Below are positions 1-5,137 of a stretch of DNA of 5,137 nt, piece by piece. Made by a program: the position numbers and the translations under genes. Position 1 is the stretch's first letter; every line of letters starts with the position of its first letter. Below the pieces are notes generated by a model. It was not told the origin of the DNA. It was given only the letters and a program-made list of their open reading frames with translations, and ran no database searches. Source of the stretch: Treponema sp. (GTDB lineage Bacteria > Spirochaetota > Spirochaetia > Treponematales > Breznakiellaceae); NCBI GenBank assembly GCA_031264475.1, contig JAISEA010000079.1, positions 1 to 5,137 of the forward strand, given 5' to 3'.

Positions 1-68
1 AAAAGAGTCGATTGTAGAATCGCGGCTGCAAGGGTGAAAAGACTCGTCCATAATACATTTTTAATCAT
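1..68 (-). CDS. mreD: Rod shape-determining protein MreD, N-terminal fragment (runs off the left edge)
   Basis: Reading the reverse strand from the ATG at 68-66 gives 22 open codons before the window ends: MIKNVLWTSLFTLAAAILQS followed by TL. A short polar start followed directly by a hydrophobic segment ending in LQSTL is typical of MreD, a small multi-pass inner-membrane protein that works with MreB and MreC in lateral wall growth. The call rests mostly on position: mreD normally follows mreC, and this frame starts 67 bp after the mreC stop on the same strand. No Shine-Dalgarno sequence precedes this ATG, and the frame is open upstream through the gap, so the true start could be further upstream at a non-ATG codon. 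Only the first membrane helix is visible, so family assignment from sequence alone is limited. Confidence 0.72.
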   Translation of the reverse strand, partial: MIKNVLWTSLFTLAAAILQSTL

Positions 69-135
69 TTTATTCAGCAGAAAGTTGGAAATTGGATTGT
101 TATTTGAAAAGTAATTGTATGACCTTCTAACAATA
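69..135 (-). other. mreC-mreD intergenic gap with an orphan ribosome-binding-site-like sequence
   Basis: This 67-bp AT-rich spacer is unusually long for the operon, whose other junctions are an 11-bp gap and a 4-bp overlap. On the reverse strand, AGAAGG lies at 128-123 just after the mreC stop, but no ATG or GTG follows at a usable distance. The bases just before the mreD ATG (CTGCTGAATAAA) hold no purine-rich ribosome binding site. I see no strong hairpin or terminator here, so read-through from mreC into mreD is expected. Confidence 0.5.
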
Positions 136-987
136 CTATTCCAGGCTCCCAATCTCCTCCTTCGTCCCGCTATTCACCACAAAAACATATTCCAGACGGG
201 AAAAGTCCATAGACATTTCTACTTCCATAGATATTTCAGACTCTCTGGAAAGAATCTTGTTTATCCGTCCGATGTTGATGTCAGGCGGGTAAACGCCGCC
301 CATGCCGCTTGAGACTACCATATCCCCAAGGCTGATTTCATCTCTGGCACGTTTTTGGCTGAAGCGTATGATCAGAGGTTTGTCCTGACTGCCCTGTCCA
401 TTGATGATGCCTTCGTAGCGGGAAGAAGCGAGTCGCGCCGCAACGAAAGAACTCGCGTCAAAGAGAGGCATCACCATACTCTCAAATAGTCCCGCTTTAA
501 TCACTTTGCCGATAAGCACCTGCATTCCATTTTGGAAGGCGATAACAGGCATATTTTCGGAGACTCCATTGTGCGTGCCTTTGTTGATAACAAACGCCGT
601 GAAAAGATTGTCTGGGTCTTTGCCTGTGATTGCCGCCGGTATGTTCTTATAAACGACGGTGCGTGCAAAATCGAGCTGTTCGCGGAGACGTTTATTTTCC
701 GAGAGTATCTCCGAAGCGTTCCGCTCAAGTTCTTCGTAGCGGGCTACGCGGATGGTCAATTCCGCATATTCCTCACGCAAAATCGCAATCTCCTTGATTG
801 CGAGTACCGTGTCAGAGACGACTCTGGCAATTTCATAGATGCTACTTCTGATGCCGGAAAAAAACGACAAACCGACATTCCTGAAATTTGTAGCGAAAGT
901 ACGAGTTGAGAAAAAAAGAAACACGAAAGAAACGAACAAGAGCAGTCCAAATACCACTCCTTCCGCTTTGAATACTTTTTTATTCAT
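136..987 (-). CDS. mreC: Rod shape-determining protein MreC
   Basis: This 283-residue protein is close to the usual MreC length. It has the expected order of parts: a short basic N-terminus (MNKKVFK), one membrane segment at about residues 10-26 ([16 protein letters not shown]), a charged heptad-like coiled coil at about 62-107, then the periplasmic beta-rich MreC domain from about 115. Family landmarks in that domain are AVFVINKG-like [22 protein letters not shown] and the late [16 protein letters not shown] stretch. MreC is a bitopic inner-membrane protein that self-assembles and contacts MreB, MreD and PBP2/RodA, activating wall synthesis along the cell side. Its ATG overlaps the mreB stop as ATGA (984-987). 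With only a weak upstream ribosome binding site, its translation is probably coupled to mreB. No defect is visible. Confidence 0.95.
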   Translation of the reverse strand: MNKKVFKAEGVVFGLLLFVSFVFLFFSTRTFATNFRNVGLSFFSGIRSSIYEIARVVSDTVLAIKEIAILREEYAELTIRVARYEELERNASEILSENKRLREQLDFARTVVYKNIPAAITGKDPDNLFTAFVINKGTHNGVSENMPVIAFQNGMQVLIGKVIKAGLFESMVMPLFDASSFVAARLASSRYEGIINGQGSQDKPLIIRFSQKRARDEISLGDMVVSSGMGGVYPPDINIGRINKILSRESEISMEVEMSMDFSRLEYVFVVNSGTKEEIGSLE

Positions 988-2009
988 CCGTTCAAATCGG
1001 CGTAGATGCGTCGGGAATTATCAAACTTTCTGGCGTATTCTGAATATTGCCCGGTGCCAAGCACCACACAGCTAAGGGGATTCTCCGCGACAAAAGCTGT
1101 AACGCCTGTTTCTTGAGTAACCAATTTAGCAAGCCCTTGGAGAAGAGAACCTCCGCCTGTCATCACTATGCCCCGTTCAGCGATGTCCGCGGCTAGTTCT
1201 GGCGGGGTCTCGCTCAACGTCCGCTTTATTTCCTCAATGATTTGAGTGATGGGTTCCTGAAGCGCTTTCCGCACATGGTCTGATTCGATAATGATTCTTT
1301 CAGGGAGCCCTGAAGCCGAGTTTATACCGTTCACTTCCATAGTCATATTACTGGAGTCTGGCACCGCGTTTCCAATTTCAATCTTGATTTTTTCCGCCAT
1401 GCCTTCACCTATGTTGAGATTATGATCAGCCTTAACTTTTTTGACGATAGCTTCATTGAATTCATCACCGCCGACTCTGATGGCGTTAGTCTTTACCATA
1501 CCGCCGAGAGAGATGACAGATACCTCGGTAGTTCCACCGCCGATGTCGCAGACCATGTGTCCCGCCGGTTCCCAGATGGGGATACCCGCGCCGATGGCGG
1601 CCGCGAGGCTTTCGTTGATGACGATAACGTCTTTTGCGCCAGCTTTTAAGGCGCTCTCTTCTACTGCCCTACGCTCGACTTCTGTAATGCAAGAAGGAAT
1701 ACCGATCACCATACGAGGCTTCACGAAGCGGTAGCGAGGAAGCACCTTTGATATGAAATAACGTATCATCTTTTCGCAAGAATCTAGGTCTGCGATGACT
1801 CCATCGCGCAAAGGACGTGTGGCGATGTAGTTCTCCGGCGTTTTCCAAAGCATATTCTTTGCATCCTTACCGACAGCTACTATCCTCTTCGTACCGCGTT
1901 CCAACGCAACGACAGACGGTTCGTCAAGAACAATACCCTTCCCGTTCACATATATGAGCGTATTGCACGTTCCCAAATCAATACCAAGTTCCGAAATCGT
2001 TCCAAACAT
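984..2009 (-). CDS. mreB: Rod shape-determining protein MreB, actin-like ATPase
   Basis: The 341-residue product matches MreB in length and in all actin-fold nucleotide motifs: phosphate 1 DLGTCNT at 11-17, a connect/catalytic segment [12 protein letters not shown] at 131-142 with the expected catalytic Glu at 133, phosphate 2 DIGGGTTEV at 155-163, and the adenosine motif [13 protein letters not shown] at 280-292. MreB forms ATP-dependent filaments under the inner membrane that orient the elongasome. Two details differ from the common consensus: Cys15 where many bacteria have Ala (DLGTANT), and Ser134 where Pro usually follows the catalytic Glu. The first is, from memory, common in spirochaetes. 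The start at 2009 is supported by AAGGAG six bases upstream. The gene lies 11 bp after the TPR gene and overlaps mreC by 4 bp, so all are probably one transcript. Confidence 0.98.
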   Translation of the reverse strand: MFGTISELGIDLGTCNTLIYVNGKGIVLDEPSVVALERGTKRIVAVGKDAKNMLWKTPENYIATRPLRDGVIADLDSCEKMIRYFISKVLPRYRFVKPRMVIGIPSCITEVERRAVEESALKAGAKDVIVINESLAAAIGAGIPIWEPAGHMVCDIGGGTTEVSVISLGGMVKTNAIRVGGDEFNEAIVKKVKADHNLNIGEGMAEKIKIEIGNAVPDSSNMTMEVNGINSASGLPERIIIESDHVRKALQEPITQIIEEIKRTLSETPPELAADIAERGIVMTGGGSLLQGLAKLVTQETGVTAFVAENPLSCVVLGTGQYSEYARKFDNSRRIYADLNG

Positions 2010-2016
2010 TATTCTT

Positions 2017-2022
2017 CTCCTT
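2017..2022 (-). promoter_or_regulatory. Ribosome binding site of mreB, overlapping the upstream stop codon
   Basis: On the reverse strand AAGGAG sits six bases ahead of the mreB ATG and shares two bases with the TAA stop of the TPR gene (2021-2023). It is the strongest ribosome binding site in the leftward operon. It fits high MreB synthesis relative to its neighbours, with termination of TPR translation and initiation at mreB taking place at the same spot. Confidence 0.85.
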
Positions 2023-2962
2023 ATCTGATTGCCAGCCTCTCCCGTGAGGGGCTATGGGTTGGATCAACCCTTATCGCCTTCCGCCATTCGGCGCGCGCCC
2101 GTATGGGGTCATTTTCTCTTGCGTAAATTTCTCCAAGCCGGTAATGAGCCTCAGCGTTCTCACCGACGCCATTCAGAATCTCTGTGTACTGTTCTTTTGC
2201 GGACTGAACGTCGTTGTTCTCAAAAATTTCACCCAGAAGCAGACGCGCCTGTATTATGGCTTTATAATCTTTTGATATATCTATGCAAAGTTTCAGGTAA
2301 GAAACAGCCATGTCGTTGCCAAGTTGCTTATAAGACTGAGCTATAGCCAAAAGCAAAAGATCAGACGGTGGATGTTGCAAGCTTAACGCTTCAGTAAAAG
2401 CGTCTGCGCTACTCGAATAGTCGTGAAGAGTAGCGTAAGCAAGTCCCAACCATTCAGGCGTATCCACGGCGCGTCCCTGTTCCCATTGAATTCCTTGTGA
2501 TAATTCTAAAAATTTTACCGCTAAATCGGCGAAATTCGCTCCCTTGTTATAGTACGCCTTGCCAAGTACATAGAAAACAAATCCATCCTTGTCAGTGCTT
2601 TTGACAATCAAAGCCTTTCTTAAATCTCGGATGGTTATGTCTATATATGCCTGTTTACTTGCTTCGGTTATTTGGGACAACGATAACTGATACGCGGAAA
2701 AACCGCGTAATATCAGAGAATCGTAATCCAAAGGCGAATTTTTTAGCGTCTCTTCACCGATATTAAAGGTTTTTTCATAATCGGCGTTCTCCCATAAAGT
2801 TTGGACGGTTTTCCTTTCCTCTGCGCGAATATGCGGCGGTTTTATAATTAAAGGAACGCTTGCTAAAAAAAATATCGCTGTAAAGATAGTCAATGAAATT
2901 ACGCAAGTAAAAATCCATCTACGACGCTTGTCGTACCCAGATGAAGTACATCTTTTAGACAT
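2021..2962 (-). CDS. Membrane-anchored tetratricopeptide-repeat protein upstream of mreB
   Basis: The 313-residue protein starts with a basic stretch (residues 11-15, DKRRR) and one hydrophobic segment at about 16-40 ([20 protein letters not shown] and on). It has no lipobox or clear cleavage site, so it is likely a single-pass anchor with the bulk outside the cytoplasm. The rest is helical TPR-like repeats: a diverged region at about 50-120, then clearer units near 128-160, 168-198, 200-233, 235-268 and 270-303. The last is the best ([20 protein letters not shown], then [11 protein letters not shown]). TPRs bind proteins, so a scaffold or adaptor role for the elongasome is plausible from the operon with mreBCD, but this is inference; the partner is unknown. 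The ATG at 2962 is the only ATG before the membrane segment. No ribosome binding site precedes it and the promoter ends just upstream, suggesting a leaderless message. Confidence 0.88.
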   Translation of the reverse strand: MSKRCTSSGYDKRRRWIFTCVISLTIFTAIFFLASVPLIIKPPHIRAEERKTVQTLWENADYEKTFNIGEETLKNSPLDYDSLILRGFSAYQLSLSQITEASKQAYIDITIRDLRKALIVKSTDKDGFVFYVLGKAYYNKGANFADLAVKFLELSQGIQWEQGRAVDTPEWLGLAYATLHDYSSSADAFTEALSLQHPPSDLLLLAIAQSYKQLGNDMAVSYLKLCIDISKDYKAIIQARLLLGEIFENNDVQSAKEQYTEILNGVGENAEAHYRLGEIYARENDPIRARAEWRKAIRVDPTHSPSRERLAIR

Positions 2963-2971
2963 TTTGTATTT

Positions 2972-3000
2972 ATTATTATAACTTTGCTGAAAAAAGTCAA
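2972..3000 (-). promoter_or_regulatory. Predicted sigma-70-type promoter for the TPR-mreBCD operon
   Basis: On the reverse strand TTGACT (3000-2995) matches the -35 consensus at five of six bases. With a 17-bp spacer the -10 is AATAAT (2977-2972), also five of six. An overlapping perfect TATAAT at 2980-2975 would leave only a 14-bp spacer. Either -10 places the transcription start at about 2968-2965, only 2-6 bases before the TPR start codon. It is the only good promoter I see for the operon. Confidence 0.7.
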
Positions 3001-3063
3001 CCGCTATTTAAGCGAATTTACGCCAAGTTTTACTGTCTTATCATTCTCCGATCCCTCTTTATA

Positions 3064-3092
3064 TTGCCTTCTTTTTACTTTCTTGCTATAAT
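3064..3092 (+). promoter_or_regulatory. Predicted sigma-70-type promoter with extended -10 for the EF-G gene
   Basis: A perfect TATAAT (3087-3092) is preceded by TGC, giving an extended -10 (TGnTATAAT). A weak -35, TTGCCT (3064-3069, four of six), sits 17 bp upstream. Transcription would start near 3099, leaving a leader of about 20 bases that holds the ribosome binding site. The leader is too short for a riboswitch or attenuator. Confidence 0.75.
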
Positions 3093-3107
3093 CTAATAAA
3101 AAGATAC

Positions 3108-3113
3108 AAGGAG
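3108..3113 (+). promoter_or_regulatory. Ribosome binding site of the EF-G gene
   Basis: AAGGAG lies six bases before the ATG at 3120. It fixes the start of the EF-G gene, and the protein there begins as the family does, with the P-loop at residues 14-21. Start and spacing match those of mreB, so this genome evidently uses ordinary Shine-Dalgarno initiation for strongly expressed genes. Confidence 0.88.
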
Positions 3114-3119
3114 CAAGTA

Positions 3120-5137
3120 ATGACAGACTTGAAAATCATGCGAAATATTGGGATTATGGCGCACATTGACGCGGGAAAGACCACCACGACGGAGAGAATC
3201 CTCTATTATACAGGCAAAAGTCATAGAATAGGCGAGGTTGATGACGGCGAGGCGATTATGGATTGGATGCCGCAAGAGCAAGAACGCGGCATCACCATAC
3301 AGAGCGCGGCGACTACTATTTATTGGAAAGGCGCGCAAATTAACATCATTGACACGCCTGGTCACGTAGACTTCACTGCGGAAGTTGAGCGTGCGCTCCG
3401 TGTGCTTGACGGCGCGATAGCTATTTTCGACGCGGTAAGCGGCGTTGAACCCCAGACCGAAACCGTGTGGCGGCAGGCTGAGCATTACAAGACTCCATGT
3501 ATCGGCTATGTGAACAAGATGGACAGGCTCGGCGCGGATTTCTTCCGTGTGCTTGACGATGTGCGGCGGAAACTTGGCGCGGAGCCAACCGCGCTACAAA
3601 TACCCATCGGCGCGGAAGGCGGCTTTGAAGGGCTCATCGACCTTATCGCCATGAAAGAGATTCGTTGGAATACAGATCGTGAAGGCGAGGAGATGCTTAT
3701 CTCGGACATAGCGCGGGAACGGCTTGAGTCTGCCAATGAGTGGCGGGAGAAACTCATCGACAATCTTTCCGCGAAGTCGGATGCTATTACTGAAAAGTTC
3801 CTTGCCGGCGAAGAGGTGTCTGTGTCGCTTATGAAGACCGAAATACGCAAGGCGGTTTTGAAGCGTGATTTCTTTCCGATATTCGTCGGGGCTTCCCGCC
3901 GCAACATAGGCGTTCAGCCTCTCATAGATGCGGTAGTTGACTTTTTGCCGTCTCCAGATGAGACCGCGCCTGTGCATGGACACCACGTCAAAAAGAACGA
4001 AGAAATCCTCATTCCCTGTAATCCGTCTGCTCCGCCGCTTGGTCTTGTCTTCAAGATTCAGAACGACAAGGAGGCGGGGAGTCTCTGTTACGTGCGGATG
4101 TATTCTGGCGCTATCAAGAACGGGGATGTGGTTTTCAATATCGGGAAGAAGAAGCGGGAACGCGCGCACCGTATTTCGCGGATACATTCAAACAAGTTCG
4201 AGCCGCTTGATGCGCTTACTGCGGGGGACATTGGTGTTATCGTGGGGCTTAAACTAGCGCAGACCGGCGACACCATTGGCAGTGAGGGCTTCCCGGTCAA
4301 TCTTGAACGGATGCAATTCCCTGAGCCTGTCATTTCTGTTTCCATTGAACCGACAACCATGTCGGAGCTTGACAAGCTCAAGGAGTCGCTTGAAATCCTT
4401 TCAAAGGAAGACCCGACGTTCACCACGCAGGAGAACAAGGAAACGGGTCAGCTCGTCATATCTGGCATGGGGGAATTGCACCTTGATGTGCTGGTTACGC
4501 GTCTTATCAACGATTACAAGGTCAAGGCGAGGATGGGAAAGGCGCAAGTTACCTTCCGGGAATCCGTGAATATAGCGGCTGAGAAATCGGCGCATTTTTC
4601 CCGTATCATTGGGGGCAAGGAGAATGCGGCGGACGTCAGTCTTCGTGTGGAGCCGCGTCAGCGCGGCGCGGGCAACAGTTACGCAAACGCGGTAAGCGAC
4701 AGGGACGTTCCCGCGGCGATTTTCGCGGCTGTGGAACATGGGGTCAATTCGGCGCTCAGTTCGGGTATATTGTTGGGTTATCCGTGTATGGACATTGGGG
4801 TAACGCTCATTGACATTGGTTATTCGGAGCTTACCGGCACGGAGTTTGCTTTTGAAGCCGCGGTGAGTCAATGTTTCGACTCTGCGTGTCGTCTGGCGGA
4901 GCCGATTCTGCTTGAGCCTGTCATGGCGGTTGATATTACGTCGCCCAGGGAGTTTGTGGGTGAAGTCATGGGTTTCGTCATGCAAAACGGCGGGCAAATC
5001 TTGAATATGGAGTCGAAGGCGGTTGTTGATGAGGTGAAATGTCTCGCGCCTATGGCTAAAATGTTCGGTTTTATGACGGAATTGCGCTCCATGAGTCAAG
5101 GCAGGGCGGATTTCTCTATGGAATTCTCCCATTTCGA
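3120..5137 (+). CDS. fusA: Elongation factor G paralogue, EF-G2-like (C-terminus beyond the window)
   Basis: The frame is open from the ATG at 3120 to the window end (672 residues); EF-G is usually about 690, so only the tail is missing. It is a translational GTPase with all five domains: G domain 1-280, domain II about 300-385, III 400-475, IV 478-595, V 597 onward. GTPase motifs are AHIDAGKT (14-21), RGITI (56-60), DTPGH (78-82, catalytic His82) and NKMD (132-135); G5 is GAS (257-259) rather than the usual GSA. Domain III has [10 protein letters not shown] from 450. In domain IV the GGRGQYG loop is replaced by GGKENAA (498-504), and the tip histidine needed for efficient translocation (E. 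coli His583) aligns with Ser569. VDDG (40-43) and ITIQSAAT resemble, from memory, EF-G2 (mitochondrial GFM2, spirochaete spdEFG2), which splits ribosomes with RRF. I infer a recycling-type EF-G, but only the superfamily call is certain. Confidence 0.95.
   Translation, partial: MTDLKIMRNIGIMAHIDAGKTTTTERILYYTGKSHRIGEVDDGEAIMDWMPQEQERGITIQSAATTIYWKGAQINIIDTPGHVDFTAEVERALRVLDGAIAIFDAVSGVEPQTETVWRQAEHYKTPCIGYVNKMDRLGADFFRVLDDVRRKLGAEPTALQIPIGAEGGFEGLIDLIAMKEIRWNTDREGEEMLISDIARERLESANEWREKLIDNLSAKSDAITEKFLAGEEVSVSLMKTEIRKAVLKRDFFPIFVGASRRNIGVQPLIDAVVDFLPSPDETAPVHGHHVKKNEEILIPCNPSAPPLGLVFKIQNDKEAGSLCYVRMYSGAIKNGDVVFNIGKKKRERAHRISRIHSNKFEPLDALTAGDIGVIVGLKLAQTGDTIGSEGFPVNLERMQFPEPVISVSIEPTTMSELDKLKESLEILSKEDPTFTTQENKETGQLVISGMGELHLDVLVTRLINDYKVKARMGKAQVTFRESVNIAAEKSAHFSRIIGGKENAADVSLRVEPRQRGAGNSYANAVSDRDVPAAIFAAVEHGVNSALSSGILLGYPCMDIGVTLIDIGYSELTGTEFAFEAAVSQCFDSACRLAEPILLEPVMAVDITSPREFVGEVMGFVMQNGGQILNMESKAVVDEVKCLAPMAKMFGFMTELRSMSQGRADFSMEFSHF

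Noticed and set aside
501..909. Overlapping forward and reverse open frames within mreC
   Set aside because: They are alternate frames of a well-supported MreC coding sequence and carry no recognisable domain.
1422..1734. Two forward-strand open frames inside mreB
   Set aside because: They are antisense to the conserved MreB ATP-site region and have no independent start signals.
3002..3014. CGCT-ATTTA-AGCG inverted repeat as a terminator or operator
   Set aside because: The stem is only four base pairs with no following T-run, which is expected by chance in a window this size.
3093..3119. Riboswitch or attenuator ahead of the EF-G gene
   Set aside because: The predicted leader is only about 20 bases, too short for a structured regulator.
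3093..3485. Reverse-strand open frame covering the EF-G start and its promoter
   Set aside because: It would span the promoter, ribosome binding site and P-loop region of the EF-G gene; no sign of a real protein.
3594..4187. Reverse-strand open frame (197 codons) within the EF-G gene
   Set aside because: It overlaps another reverse-strand frame (3506-3907) and the real EF-G frame; its composition is shadow-like and it has no family match I can recognise.
4401..5132. Long reverse-strand open frame (243 codons) opposite the end of the EF-G gene
   Set aside because: It is antisense to a clear EF-G coding sequence, is rich in Arg and His, has no recognisable domain and no ribosome binding site. 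High G+C in the real gene explains the lack of stops.

Overview
The window looks like part of a bacterial chromosome from a spirochaete, most likely Treponema-like. That placement is an inference from three things: a membrane-anchored TPR gene directly ahead of mreB-mreC-mreD, the DLGTCNT form of the MreB phosphate-1 motif, and an EF-G that reads more like the spirochaete/mitochondrial EF-G2 type than the housekeeping translocase. I see no mobile element, tRNA, rRNA or CRISPR array. The window is densely coded and made of ordinary core genes.

Layout. The left 60% is one leftward operon. In transcription order it holds a TPR membrane protein (2962 to 2021), mreB (2009 to 984), mreC (987 to 136) and the first 22 codons of mreD (68 to the left edge). 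The genes are tightly packed: the mreB ribosome binding site overlaps the TPR stop codon, and mreB and mreC overlap as ATGA. A 157-bp divergent intergenic region (2963-3119) carries one promoter for each direction. To its right, an EF-G family gene starts at 3120 and runs rightward off the window. It has 672 codons here and probably lacks only its last 10-20 residues. It is the largest gene in the window, and the sizeable reverse-strand open frames lying opposite it are shadows.

How the genes work together. MreB (actin-like filament), MreC (periplasmic scaffold) and MreD (membrane protein) form the elongasome core that guides lateral cell-wall synthesis. The TPR protein is anchored in the membrane by one N-terminal segment and is co-transcribed with them, so it is a candidate accessory factor for the same machine; that is inference. 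The EF-G gene is functionally separate and shares only the promoter region.

Points for a second look: the EF-G paralogue has lost the canonical domain IV loop and the translocation histidine, which suggests ribosome recycling or another non-translocase job. The TPR gene appears to be transcribed almost from its start codon, as a leaderless mRNA. mreD has no visible ribosome binding site although its frame stays open back into the gap after mreC. I did not find a clearly new biological system.
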